Notes: generated by a model not told the origin, from the letters alone. Numbered from the stretch's first letter, positions 15,337 to 24,105 are shown. The stretch: DNA of 64,000 nt from Brevibacterium casei CIP 102111 (GCF_900169275.1 NZ_FXZC01000002.1:62001-126000), one strand, 5' to 3'. Made by a program: numbers and translations.

Positions 15337-15842
15337 GGAGCGATGTTCCCGCCGAGGGAGACGATCGAGGCCTTGGGATCGTCCGGGTCGTCGCTGACGG
15401 TGATGACGAGGACGCCGTCGTTGTCCTTGTGCCGGAAGTTGACGACCTGCGCGGACTTCGTCATCGACTCCTTGCCGAAGGTCTCGAAGCCGGCCTTCTC
15501 GAGCCGGTCGGTGTAGAAGGAGATGATGTCCTTCGGTTCGGCCTGCGCGCGCATGACGAGGCTCACGGCGTCGAGTTCGCCCGATTCGGCGGCCGCGCGC
15601 GAGCTCGAGATCACCTCGGCGTCGGGGTAGGGCTCCATGAAGTCGGGGAGCTCGACCTCCTCCTCCGCAGCCGTCTCCGTCGGGGCCGGAGACCCGGTGG
15701 GGTCGGCGGACTGCGTGCCCGCCGGGGTGGTCGATGCCTCGCTCGGCGAGGCGTCCGGCGTCGACCCGGACTGGCCGGTGCAGCCGGTGAGAGCGAGGCC
15801 CAAGGCGAGAGTCAGCGTCGTGACAGTCCTGCGCGATACCAT
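15333..15842 (-). CDS. Predicted lipoprotein of unknown function
   Basis: 169 residues. A signal peptide with lipobox LTGC (Cys21) predicts membrane anchoring by lipid. A Ser/Thr/Pro-rich linker (24-60) leads to a small alpha-beta domain (about 65-168): MEPYPDAEVISSS, then IISFYTDRLEKAGFE and VLVITVSDD, reminiscent of small lipoproteins of ~100-residue soluble domains. The ATG at 15842 follows TAATCT by seven bases, so the transcript may be leaderless. The stop overlaps the start of the polyprenyl synthase gene, an unexpected partner. Confidence 0.75.
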   Translation of the reverse strand: MVSRRTVTTLTLALGLALTGCTGQSGSTPDASPSEASTTPAGTQSADPTGSPAPTETAAEEEVELPDFMEPYPDAEVISSSRAAAESGELDAVSLVMRAQAEPKDIISFYTDRLEKAGFETFGKESMTKSAQVVNFRHKDNDGVLVITVSDDPDDPKASIVSLGGNIAP

Positions 15843-15917
15843 GTCTGACAGATTACCCGCAGACCCCGCAGGAGCCGAACCCGCCGGTTCGGACCGCGAT
15901 CGAGCCATGGGTGGGAC

Positions 15918-17156
15918 ATGAGCCGCAAACAGCTGGCCCGCTCCGGCGGTGACCTCGAGCATCTCGGCACGGACGACACCGGTGCGACGATGCTCCACCT
16001 CGACATGGACTCGTTCTTCGTCTCCGTCGAACTCCTCACCCGTCCCGAACTCGTCGGCCGTCCCGTCATCGTCGGCGGGCGGGCCGGCCGCGGCGTCGTC
16101 GTCTCCGCGAGCTACGAGGCCAGGGAGTTCGGCGTCCACGCCGCAATGCCGATGTCCCGGGCGATGGGCCTGTGCCCCGTCGCCGAGGTGATCCCGCCCT
16201 CCCACGGCCTCTACTCCGCGTACTCGAAGCAGGTCTTCGAGCTCGTCGCCCAGGTCACCCCCGACTGCCACCAGGTCAGCGTCGACGAGGCCTACATCGA
16301 CGTCTCCGGGGCGGTGCGGCGCCTCGGCTCCCCGGTGGCGATCACCTCGGCGCTGCGCGCGGAGATCGAAGCGCGCACGGGCCTGAGCGCCTCCGTCGGC
16401 ATCGCCGGCTCCCGGGTGGTCGCGAAGCTCGCCTCGGCGCGGGCGAAGCCGCACGGCCAGCTCCTCGTCCCGCTCGCCGCGACGCAGACGTTCCTCGACC
16501 CGATGCCGATCGAAGCGCTGCCGGGGGTGGGGGAGAAGACCCGCATCGGGTTCGCAAAATACGGGATCCGGCTCATCGGCGACCTCGCGGCCATGGACGA
16601 GGCCTGGGTCGGGCGGGTGTTCGGGGCGCACGGACACCACCTGTGGCGCAGCGCCCACGGACTCGACTCGCACGGCATGGACCGGCAGGTCAAGGACCGC
16701 TCGATCAGCGCCGAGCACACCTTCGGCGCCGACATCTGGGACGTCTCCGAACTCGAGCACGAGCTCCTGCGCCTCTGCGACAAGGTCGCCCACCGGGTGC
16801 GGGCCGAGGAGAAGGTCGCGACGACCCTCGGGCTCAAATACCGTCTCGACGACTTCACGACCCTGTCGCGGTCGATCACGCTCGAGGCGCCCACGGACCT
16901 CGCCCGGGAGATGTACGAGGCGCTGCGGCCGGCGCTCACCGGGCTGCGCGAGCAGCGTCAGCGGGGGGTTAGGCTGCTCGGGGTCAGGGCCGCCGGGCTC
17001 ATGGACTTCGCGGTCAGCGGACGACAAGCCCGCTTGGACGAACCCGAGCATGCGGGGAGGGAGGCGGAGATGGCGCTCGACGACGTGCGCCGGCGCTTCG
17101 GGACCGATGCGATCTCCCAGGCCTCACTGCTGCGTAGGCACCCCAGGCCGCGCTGA
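15918..17156 (+). CDS. dinB: DNA polymerase IV (Y-family)
   Basis: A 412-residue translesion polymerase. The catalytic carboxylates are in LDMDSFF (D29, D31) and SVDEAYID (D123, E124); the helix-hairpin-helix ALPGVGEKT and little-finger region follow. Near the C-terminus QASLLR could be the beta-clamp binding motif. The ATG at 15918 is preceded by GGTGGGAC. It is transcribed divergently from the lipoprotein gene with about 75 bp between them. In actinobacteria dinB and a DUF3040 gene commonly stand just before mraZ. Confidence 0.95.
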   Translation: MSRKQLARSGGDLEHLGTDDTGATMLHLDMDSFFVSVELLTRPELVGRPVIVGGRAGRGVVVSASYEAREFGVHAAMPMSRAMGLCPVAEVIPPSHGLYSAYSKQVFELVAQVTPDCHQVSVDEAYIDVSGAVRRLGSPVAITSALRAEIEARTGLSASVGIAGSRVVAKLASARAKPHGQLLVPLAATQTFLDPMPIEALPGVGEKTRIGFAKYGIRLIGDLAAMDEAWVGRVFGAHGHHLWRSAHGLDSHGMDRQVKDRSISAEHTFGADIWDVSELEHELLRLCDKVAHRVRAEEKVATTLGLKYRLDDFTTLSRSITLEAPTDLAREMYEALRPALTGLREQRQRGVRLLGVRAAGLMDFAVSGRQARLDEPEHAGREAEMALDDVRRRFGTDAISQASLLRRHPRPR

Positions 17157-17388
17157 GGACGGGGCGGGAACCGAGTACGGCGGCTGGCCTGGGAGAACGT
17201 CGAGGCCCCTCGACCCGGCCGCGGCACCGGGGCCGCAGCGCCGGTCTGCAGCCCTGCGGAGACGGGCGTGCGGACGAGTCTGTGGACGGGATGGGAATAC
17301 CGCCGTCGCCCCCGTTCCCGAGATGTTTTTTCAGTGTTCAGAGACTATGATTGAGGCACAGGCCAGAGTAAGGAAACGGGGGTTCGAC

Positions 17389-17802
17389 ATGCCACTCTCC
17401 GATCACGAACAGCAGCTTCTCGATCAGTTGGAGAAGCAGCTGCGCAGCGAAGACCCCCGGTTCGCACGCAACATCTCGGAGACCCAGGCCGCTGTCAGCG
17501 GTCCCGGGTTCTCGGCGAAGCGCTTCGTCGTGGGCATCCTCGTCGCGCTCCTCGGTCTCGCCGCAACGATCTTCGCGATCTCGATGGTCAACCAGGCCGT
17601 CGCCTGGATCGCCCTCGGCGTGGTCGGCTTCGGCCTCATGGTCGCCGGCATGTACTGGGCGTTCAGCCGTCCCGGTCGCATCGGAGGCGGGGCGAAGGGC
17701 TCCACGGGTGCGGCGGCGCCGAAGTCGAACGCGAAGGGCTCCTCCGGCGGCTTCATGAGCCGGATCGAGGACCGGTGGGAGAAGCGCCAGCGCGGCGAAT
17801 GA
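17389..17802 (+). CDS. DUF3040 membrane protein
   Basis: A 137-residue protein that begins MPLSDHEQQLLDQLEKQL, the hallmark of DUF3040. Two transmembrane helices lie at about 45-67 and 70-92, and a Gly/Ser/Lys-rich cytoplasmic tail ends in RIEDRWEKRQ. Members of the family normally sit upstream of mraZ and are thought to be linked to division, but the function is unproven. Upstream, 17157-17388 holds no gene; TATGAT at 17345-17350 may be its -10 element. Confidence 0.9.
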   Translation: MPLSDHEQQLLDQLEKQLRSEDPRFARNISETQAAVSGPGFSAKRFVVGILVALLGLAATIFAISMVNQAVAWIALGVVGFGLMVAGMYWAFSRPGRIGGGAKGSTGAAAPKSNAKGSSGGFMSRIEDRWEKRQRGE

Positions 17803-17832
17803 CCGACCGCTGAGACACCGAATGCCAACCGA

Positions 17833-17860
17833 ATGCGCTCCCAGCCGGGGGCGCATTTCT
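17833..17860 (+). terminator. Intrinsic terminator after the DUF3040 gene
   Basis: Stem 17833-17842 with 17847-17856 (ten pairs, one G-T) and loop AGCC, followed by TTCT. Confidence 0.6.
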
Positions 17861-17898
17861 GCTGTCCCTGCCGGATCCTCCCGGGGGAGGAACGACTC

Positions 17899-18522
17899 GT
17901 GCGCACAGCCGCAGCACTGACCTCGGCCGGGGTGATCGCCGCGATCGGCGTCGTCGCCTTCGGTGAGCTCTCCAGCTGGGCCGCCAGCCGGCGAGGGTTC
18001 CCGCGGAGCGGGTCGGAGACGTCGGAAGGCGCCACCGATCCGTCGGCGTCGCACGCCGTCCTCGTCCTCGGGTACCGCAACCCGGGTCCACGGGCGAACG
18101 CGATCAACCGCTTCCGGGTGCGCGCAGGCGTGCGCTCGGTCGATCCGGAAGCCGCGGAGTCCGCGCTCGTGCTCTCCGGCGGCGCGGTCGCAGGAGCGCT
18201 CCCCGAAGCCGAACTCATGCGCCGGTACGCCCGCGACGAGCTCGGCTTCACCGGTGCCATCCGCCTCGAGACGGCAAGCACGAGCACGAAGGAGAACATC
18301 GAGCAGGCGATCCCGCTCCTCGAGGAGGCGACGAGCATCGCCGTCGTCTCGACGTCCCACCATGCCCTCAAGGCACGGATCTGCCTGCGGCGGCTGCGCC
18401 CCGACCTCGCCGAGCGCCTCGTCCGCGGCGGCGACTACCGCCTCGGGGAGCTGTGGTGGGTCAAACCCGTCGAAGCGGTCCTCGGACGCCGGAGCCTCCG
18501 GAGGCTCACTTCGGCGGGCTGA
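17899..18522 (+). CDS. YdcF/SanA-like (DUF218) protein
   Basis: A 207-residue protein. A hydrophobic N-terminal helix (about 4-25) anchors or exports it; the DUF218 fold follows, with HAVLVLGYRN, ALVLSGGAVAG, LPEAELMRRYARDELG, TASTSTKENI and AVVSTSHHALKA. Relatives (YdcF, SanA, ElyC) are linked to envelope integrity, with uncertain chemistry. The GTG at 17899 has GGAGGAA upstream. Its 3' end overlaps by 17 bp the 3' end of the oppositely transcribed tgpA-like gene. Confidence 0.85.
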   Translation: MRTAAALTSAGVIAAIGVVAFGELSSWAASRRGFPRSGSETSEGATDPSASHAVLVLGYRNPGPRANAINRFRVRAGVRSVDPEAAESALVLSGGAVAGALPEAELMRRYARDELGFTGAIRLETASTSTKENIEQAIPLLEEATSIAVVSTSHHALKARICLRRLRPDLAERLVRGGDYRLGELWWVKPVEAVLGRRSLRRLTSAG

Positions 18523-20908
18523 AGATGCTCGCCGGCCAGATCTTCGCCCGGATCCGTGCGCCCGGCGTCGCATGCTCGGACAGGTCGGTCTGCACCTCGT
18601 CGACGACCGCACGGGCCTCGGCGTCAGAGACGTCGACCGGCTGCGCACCGTAGCGCTTGGCCTCGAGGGCGTCGATGAACCCGGCCAGCGCGGTGTCGCG
18701 GCGGCCTCCGTCAGGGCCCGAGGGCACCGGTCGACGCAGGGCGTCGAGTCCGCCCGCAGGGGCGAGTCTGCCGTCGGGGCGCGCGGTCGCGCTGTCGGGT
18801 CCGGCAGTCGCACCGTCGGGTCCGGGGCCGGGCCCAGGCCCGCCCGTCGCCGGGTCCCCGGCGGTTGGCCCGGCATCCCCCGGAGCGGCGCCGGCGACTG
18901 CCGGACCTCCGGCGAGGACGAGCTCGTCGTGGCGCAGGGTGCGGCTCGGGTCGAGGCTCTGCCCGTAGTCGGTGGCCAGTGCCCTGATCTCCGTCCACAC
19001 CCGTTCGACGTCGACGGGTGAGCCGGTGCGGCGGCTGCGCAGAAGCATCCGCCAGATCGCGGGGATCGCGAGCAGGAGGAGGACGAGCGCGGCGATGACC
19101 AGGGCCCAGACGATCGTCGAGTAGTCCGCCGACGCCGGCTGGGCGGCCGCGTCGGTCTCCTCGGTCGTCGGCTCCTCGGTCTCGGCCGGAGCCGTCTCGG
19201 CAGCCGACTCCGTCGGCTCCTCTGTCGGCGAGGCCGACTCCTCGGTCTCCTCGTCGGTGCTCTCACTGCTGCCGTCGGCGAGCGTCCACGCCGGCGGGGC
19301 GCCGGCCGGTCCGCCGGGCGTCGGTTCGAAGCGGACCCAGCCGGCGCCCTCGAAGTAGAGCTCGGGCCACGCGTGCGAATCCTGCATGGACACGTCGTAC
19401 CCGTCGCCGGATTCGGTGCCTCCGGCGAAGCCGACGCCGATCCGGGCGGGGATCCCCATGGTCCGCGCCATGATCGTCATCGCCGAGGAGAACTGGACGC
19501 AGTAGCCCTTCTTCTCGGTGAGGAAGTCGGAGATCGCATCGCCGCTGGCCTGTTCGGGAGCGTCGAGCGAGTACTCGAACTCACCGCTGCGGAAGTACGC
19601 CTGGAGGAGCACAGCCGCCTCCCACTGGTTGCTCGCCCCGGCTGTGACGTCCTCCGCGGTCTGCTGCACGCTCGGGGGCAGGCTCGCGGGCACTTCGAGC
19701 TCGGTCTCGAACTGGCTCGAGTTCACCGGAGTCGCCGTCCTCAGATCCTCGACGTTGGGGGTGATCGAGAGGTACTCCATCGAGTACTGCTGACCTGCTG
19801 AGCGCTCACCGTTGCCGACGATCGTCAGCGACTCCTCGTCGTAGATCCACCGGCGGTTGAGTCCCTGGGGCTGCTGCGGCGCATAGGGAGTCGGCAGGTA
19901 CTGCTGGTCGTAGTCGCCGATCGTGACGTCGATGCGCTCTTCGGTGTAGCCGTTGTTGCGCGGCAGCCCCTCCGGCCACGGCAGCCCTTCCGAGGCGATC
20001 GCGAACTGGTCGAGGCCGAACGGCGTCGGGGCCCACGTCTGTCCGTCGAACGAGTTGACCGAGGTCAGCCGGATCGGCTCCGGCTCCTCCGCCGTCGTCG
20101 TGTAGGAGAACAGCGTCGAGTCGTCCCGGTCACCGAGGTCGGAGCGCAGATCGAGGAACGGATTCGTCACCGTGAGGTCGCCCTGGTTGTTCGAGGCCCG
20201 GTCCGGCAGGGTGGGGACCGTCGGCAGGATCGTGGGCAGACCGATGCCGAGGATGACGGCGACCGCTCCGGCGACGAGCGCGGTGAGTCCGCCCTGCCAC
20301 TTCGCCGCCGGGAAGTACGGACTGAGGATGAGGAGGAGGAAGGCCGCGAGCACTGCGGCGATGTGCCACCAGCGGACCTCGGCGGGGGCGAAGAAGACGG
20401 GGATCATCCACAGCACGAGCAGGAGCACACCGGAGACCTTGGGCGCGCGCAGGTCGGAGACGAGGCCGTCGATGAGGATCGTGATGAGTGTGAAGGCGAT
20501 CGTGAGCATCGCGGTGAAGCCGGGTGTGCTCGCCGCCGGCGGCGTCGAGGCGTAGAGGTCGCTCACCCCGGAGGAGAGGAGGTCGATGACGGCGACGAAC
20601 GAATCACCGGTGGGGATGACTCCGAAGAGCATCGTGTCGGGCACGCAGAGGATGAGGACGGCGAAGACGCCGACGACGCACTGGGCGATGACGGCGGTGC
20701 CGGTGGCCCGCAGTCCGGCGATGCTGCGGAAGATCGCGCCGACGGCGACGATGAGGGCGACGGCGACGAGGACCGGCGGCAGCCAGCCCAGGTCGGAGAA
20801 GACCGCGGAGAGACCGATCGCCGTGAGCACCATGGCGACGAACACGGCGAGGGACTCGAACCAGGTCGAGGACTTCGCCTCGGTGGTCTGGGCGAGGTCG
20901 GCGGTCAT
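18506..20908 (-). CDS. Transglutaminase-like membrane protein (TgpA type)
   Basis: 800 residues. Seven or so N-terminal transmembrane helices (to about 240) precede an extracytoplasmic transglutaminase/protease domain with Cys470 in KKGYCVQFSS and His512 in QDSHAWPEL, then WVRFEPTPGG. A Ser/Glu/Thr-rich stalk (about 535-590), another transmembrane helix near 600 and a Gly/Pro/Ala-rich cytoplasmic segment with a DUF4129-like end complete it. The ATG overlaps the stop of the DUF58 gene. MoxR-DUF58-TgpA triplets are widespread; they are thought to act in envelope protein assembly. Confidence 0.9.
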   Translation of the reverse strand: MTADLAQTTEAKSSTWFESLAVFVAMVLTAIGLSAVFSDLGWLPPVLVAVALIVAVGAIFRSIAGLRATGTAVIAQCVVGVFAVLILCVPDTMLFGVIPTGDSFVAVIDLLSSGVSDLYASTPPAASTPGFTAMLTIAFTLITILIDGLVSDLRAPKVSGVLLLVLWMIPVFFAPAEVRWWHIAAVLAAFLLLILSPYFPAAKWQGGLTALVAGAVAVILGIGLPTILPTVPTLPDRASNNQGDLTVTNPFLDLRSDLGDRDDSTLFSYTTTAEEPEPIRLTSVNSFDGQTWAPTPFGLDQFAIASEGLPWPEGLPRNNGYTEERIDVTIGDYDQQYLPTPYAPQQPQGLNRRWIYDEESLTIVGNGERSAGQQYSMEYLSITPNVEDLRTATPVNSSQFETELEVPASLPPSVQQTAEDVTAGASNQWEAAVLLQAYFRSGEFEYSLDAPEQASGDAISDFLTEKKGYCVQFSSAMTIMARTMGIPARIGVGFAGGTESGDGYDVSMQDSHAWPELYFEGAGWVRFEPTPGGPAGAPPAWTLADGSSESTDEETEESASPTEEPTESAAETAPAETEEPTTEETDAAAQPASADYSTIVWALVIAALVLLLLAIPAIWRMLLRSRRTGSPVDVERVWTEIRALATDYGQSLDPSRTLRHDELVLAGGPAVAGAAPGDAGPTAGDPATGGPGPGPGPDGATAGPDSATARPDGRLAPAGGLDALRRPVPSGPDGGRRDTALAGFIDALEAKRYGAQPVDVSDAEARAVVDEVQTDLSEHATPGARIRAKIWPASIFSPPK

Positions 20909-22053
20909 CGGATCACCCGTTTCGTCTCGAAGGTCGTCCACGATTCCGGAAGGTCCTCGCTGAGGCCGAGCATCGTCATGTCGTCGATCTCGGAGAGGCT
21001 GCGGACCGTGATGGGGATCCGCCGGGAGAAGTGCGCGGCCATCGCCTCGGCGCGGGAGTCGTCGGCGGCGCAGATGACGACGTGGTTGGGATCGTCATGG
21101 GCGGGCAGCTCGGCCCGCCCGGGTTCGATGAGCGCGGTGAGCAGGCGCAGTCGGTCGACGTCCTTCTGCCCGCGGAACCTGATCTCGTGTCCCGGAGCGA
21201 CGACGCAGACCTCGTAGTCGGCGCGGAGGAAGGCGACGCCGGCGGCTGCCGCTGCGGCGATGAGGAACTCGGTCTCGAGCTCGTCGGGTGCCTGCTCCGG
21301 ACGATCGAGGTCGATGACGATGAGCGCGTGGAGCGTCTCCTCCTCGGCCTCGTGGCGGACCATGAGCTCCCCGGACTTCGCGGTCGTCGGCCAGTGCACG
21401 TGCCGGAGGTCGTCGCCGGGCACGTACTCCCGGGTGTGGAAGTCGCGGGTGGTGTGCCCGGAGCGGATCTTCCCCTCGTCGAGGCGGGCCGGCCGGTTCG
21501 CCGATTCGCGGGGGATGCGCGCGCCGAGCGTCGGCACAGCCACGGCGATGGGGAACGACCCGAGGACCTTCTTCTTCGCCGTGACGAGCCCGAAGGGCCC
21601 GGCGACGGTGATGAGCACCGACTCGATGCCGCTGACCCCGCGTCGTCCGGGGGTGAAGGAGGTGAGCACGGTCTGCGAGCGACCGCCGGCCAGCGGCGGG
21701 ACCTCCCCGACGGTGGAATCGCCGAATCCGTCGGCGGCGATGAAGTCGATCGTCGAGGACGGCACCGCGAGATGGCCCGTGTTCGTCACCACCGCGTCGA
21801 GCTCGACCTCCTTGCCTTCGGGCGCCAGGGGGTACCGGTCGCCGCCGGGCCGGAGCCGGACCTCGGGCAGGGGGGTGCGCAGGCTCACCGAGATCCGCCG
21901 GGTGCTCCACCCGATGAGTGCCGCGGAGAGGAGCACGAGGGCGAGGAGGAGCAGGCCGGCGGGGAGCAGACCGGGCAGGGCGAACCGGTAGGCGCCGACG
22001 ATGAGCGCGGCACCGGCGATGATGAAGATGATTCCCGAGGTGCTCAGTCGCAT
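20905..22053 (-). CDS. DUF58 domain protein
   Basis: 382 residues. Two transmembrane helices at about 6-26 and 30-48 precede a beta-rich region and the DUF58 signature REYVPGDDLRHVHW followed by TAKSGELMVRHEAEE; the rest resembles a von Willebrand A-like fold with IVIDLDRPEQ. It is thought to work as the metal-ion-dependent partner of MoxR ATPases. The ATG at 22053 begins five bases before the moxR stop is passed, with a weak ribosome site, consistent with coupling. Confidence 0.85.
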   Translation of the reverse strand: MRLSTSGIIFIIAGAALIVGAYRFALPGLLPAGLLLLALVLLSAALIGWSTRRISVSLRTPLPEVRLRPGGDRYPLAPEGKEVELDAVVTNTGHLAVPSSTIDFIAADGFGDSTVGEVPPLAGGRSQTVLTSFTPGRRGVSGIESVLITVAGPFGLVTAKKKVLGSFPIAVAVPTLGARIPRESANRPARLDEGKIRSGHTTRDFHTREYVPGDDLRHVHWPTTAKSGELMVRHEAEEETLHALIVIDLDRPEQAPDELETEFLIAAAAAAGVAFLRADYEVCVVAPGHEIRFRGQKDVDRLRLLTALIEPGRAELPAHDDPNHVVICAADDSRAEAMAAHFSRRIPITVRSLSEIDDMTMLGLSEDLPESWTTFETKRVIR

Positions 22054-22057
22054 GCCG

Positions 22058-23047
22058 TCACTGATTCGCAGAGACGGGGACCCGCTGGAGGACACGGCCG
22101 ATGAGTTCGGCCGCGAGCTCGGAGTCGTCGCCGTCGCGGGGGATGATGCGGTGGGCGAGGATGTACGGCGCGAGTGCCTGGATGTCGTCGGGGGTGACGA
22201 AGGTGCGGCCCGACAGCGCTGCGCGCGCCTTCGCCGCACGGAGCAGGTGGACGCCGCCGCGCGGCGAGGAGCCGAGCAGGATCGCCTGGTCGTTGCGGCT
22301 GGCCTGGAGGATCGCGACGATGTACTCGCGCAGCTCGCGGCTGGCACCGACGTGACGGACGATGTCGCGGGCCTGTCCGACCTGTTCGAGGCTCGTGACC
22401 GCCTGTGCCGCGGCGAGCGGGTCGTGCTCGATCTGATTGTCGAGCAGATCGACCTCGTCGGCCGTCGCCGGGTAGCCGAGCGAGAGTCGGGTCATGAAGC
22501 GGTCGCGCTGGGCCTCGGGCAGGGCGTAAGTGCCCTCCATGTCGATGGGGTTCTGCGTGGCGACGACGATGAACGGCGACGGCATCCTGTGCGTCTCCCC
22601 GTCGATCGTCGCCTGACCCTCGGCCATGCACTCGAGCATCGCCGACTGGGTCTTGGGGGAAGCGCGGTTGATCTCGTCGGCGATGACGATGTTCGCGAAG
22701 ACCGGGCCGCGACGGAACTCGAAGTGGCGGGTCTCCTGATTGAACAGGTTGACCCCGACGACGTCGGTGGGCAGAAGGTCGGGCGTGAACTGGATACGGC
22801 GGACCGAACCGTCGACGACCTTGCCCATCGCACGGGCCAGGAGCGTCTTGCCGACGCCGGGCACGTCCTCGAGGAGGACATGGCCGCCGGCGAGGAGGGC
22901 GATGAGGGAGAGGCCGACGGCCTCGTCCTTGCCCTCGAGCACGGAGTTCATCGCCGTGCGGGCGCGGGACGTCAGCTGCTGAACCCATTCGATGTGCTCG
23001 GTGCCGATGACGGAGTTGGTCTGCGTGGCTTCCTGGCTGGTCGACAT
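22058..23047 (-). CDS. MoxR-type AAA+ ATPase
   Basis: A 329-residue chaperone-like ATPase. Walker A is in LLEDVPGVGKTLLARA, followed by the MoxR signature GVNLFNQE, Walker B IVIADEINRASPKTQ, sensor 1 VVATQNP and the lid ending near RAALSGRTFVTPDDI. It is the first gene of the leftward operon with DUF58 and the TgpA-like gene. The ATG at 23047 is preferred because the upstream frame (to 23242) is Arg/Gly-rich, runs through the repeat array and looks non-coding. Confidence 0.9.
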   Translation of the reverse strand: MSTSQEATQTNSVIGTEHIEWVQQLTSRARTAMNSVLEGKDEAVGLSLIALLAGGHVLLEDVPGVGKTLLARAMGKVVDGSVRRIQFTPDLLPTDVVGVNLFNQETRHFEFRRGPVFANIVIADEINRASPKTQSAMLECMAEGQATIDGETHRMPSPFIVVATQNPIDMEGTYALPEAQRDRFMTRLSLGYPATADEVDLLDNQIEHDPLAAAQAVTSLEQVGQARDIVRHVGASRELREYIVAILQASRNDQAILLGSSPRGGVHLLRAAKARAALSGRTFVTPDDIQALAPYILAHRIIPRDGDDSELAAELIGRVLQRVPVSANQ

Positions 23048-23124
23048 GCGTCCATTCTTCCCTATCCCGCCCCCGGCATCCATTCGGGCGCCTCTCAGGA
23101 ACTCTGCGGTCGCCGTCGACCTCG

Positions 23125-23376
23125 CCCCACTCCGCTCCCCGGCCCTGCCCTCACGCCTCCCGGCGGGTCTCCACTTCCCTCCCCACCTTCCTCCACCCCC
23201 CGCCCCACTTCGCTCCACCGACCGCCCCACTTTCCTCCCCACTGCCCTCCACCTCGGCGGTCAACCCCGGAAATCCGGGGATCACGGACCCTGACACCCC
23301 CGCCGAGGCGGCCCATCCCACCGGGAGACGAGCACCGTCGAACGCGCCGATGGGAAATTTTCTCCACTTTCCTCCA
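23125..23376 (-). promoter_or_regulatory. Array of MraZ-box-like pentamers (inverted orientation)
   Basis: Pentamers of the form CTCCA or CCCCA (TGGAG/TGGGG on the minus strand) start at 23169, 23181, 23191, 23203, 23213, 23225, 23237 and 23247, spaced by 10 or 12 bp. Another stands at 23125 and a pair 10 bp apart at 23362 and 23372. The unit matches the TGGNN direct repeats bound by MraZ in other bacteria. The array lies upstream of moxR and points away from mraZ. No gene is seen in 23048-23502. Confidence 0.5.
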
Positions 23377-23404
23377 CCGGTCTGACCTGGGATTTCATTG
23401 GCTC

Positions 23405-23463
23405 TGGAGGGGAAGTGGGGGGAATTTGCTGGATGATGTGGAGGGAAGTGGAGTAGGGTGGTT
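23405..23463 (+). promoter_or_regulatory. Candidate MraZ operator at the mraZ promoter
   Basis: TGGAG at 23439 and 23449 and TGG at 23459 stand at an exact 10-bp period, preceded by TGGAG at 23405 and TGGGG at 23416. This is the layout of MraZ boxes that autoregulate the dcw operon, and it lies 40-100 bp before the mraZ start. Confidence 0.6.
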
Positions 23464-23502
23464 GCTATCGGAGCCGATTGGTTTCGAAAGGGGTGAGACG
23501 AC

Positions 23503-23934
23503 ATGTTCTTGGGCACTCATATGCAGAAGCTCGACGACAAGGGTCGCCTCATCCTGCCCGCAAAGTTCCGTGACGAGCTCTCGCCAGGACTCGTTCTCAC
23601 CCGTGGCCAGGAGAACTGCCTCACCCTGTTCCCCACCACGGAGTTCGAGGCCGAGCACGAGCGGATCCAGAACGCGCCGAAGACGAACAAGGAGGCACGC
23701 GACTACCAGCGCGTGTTCCTGTCGGCGGCCTTTGCGGATCAGCCGGACAAGCAGGGGCGCATCACCGTCCCGCACATACTGCGGCAGTACGCATCGCTCG
23801 ATCGGGAGGTCGCAGTGATCGGCATGGGCAACCGAGTCGAGATCTGGGACGCACCGACGTGGGAGGAGTACCTCGTGGGAGCGCAGCAGGCCTTCGCCGA
23901 ACGCGAGAACGAGGTGATCCCCGGAGTGATCTGA
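23503..23934 (+). CDS. mraZ: Transcriptional regulator MraZ
   Basis: A 143-residue double AbrB/SpoVT-fold protein that binds repeats in its own promoter and controls the dcw cluster. The first module holds GTHMQKLDDKGRLILPAKFRDEL, the second FADQPDKQGRITVPHILRQYA, the two characteristic repeats. Length is typical. The ATG has AAGGGGTGA eight bases upstream. It is the first gene of the cluster; 171 bp without a gene separate it from rsmH. Confidence 0.95.
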   Translation: MFLGTHMQKLDDKGRLILPAKFRDELSPGLVLTRGQENCLTLFPTTEFEAEHERIQNAPKTNKEARDYQRVFLSAAFADQPDKQGRITVPHILRQYASLDREVAVIGMGNRVEIWDAPTWEEYLVGAQQAFAERENEVIPGVI

Positions 23935-23980
23935 TCCTGCTCGGGTTCGATCCTTGCCCGCCGTGTGCTGAGATTCGGGG

Positions 23981-24027
23981 CACTTCCCCGGTTCCGAAGC
24001 TCACCCGTCCTGACACACTTCCCCGGT
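23981..24027 (+). repeat. Direct repeat CACTTCCCCGGT between mraZ and rsmH
   Basis: CACTTCCCCGGT occurs at 23981-23992 and again at 24016-24027, followed by TCC and GCC. The spacing is 35 bp. Role unknown; the core resembles an MraZ half-site (CTTCCCC) only loosely. Confidence 0.5.
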
Positions 24028-24105
24028 GCCAGGGCCGCGGCGGACAAGGTTCCGACTCCAGCAGGGCACCGAGACCAGAGACGACCACGCACGAAGGACT
24101 CCACC

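Noticed and set aside
15336..17051. A 572-codon minus-strand frame opposite dinB continuing into the lipoprotein gene
   Set aside because: Only the last 169 codons carry a signal peptide and lipobox; the part opposite dinB is the shadow of a clear Y-family polymerase.
23165..23251. A CRISPR array from the evenly spaced repeats
   Set aside because: The units are 5-bp pentamers at 10/12-bp steps without unique spacers of 30 bp and without cas genes.
23058..23516. Minus-strand frames across the moxR-mraZ gap (Trp/Gly/Arg-rich)
   Set aside because: Their composition reflects the TGGAG-type repeats; they have no family features, and the region is better explained as regulatory.
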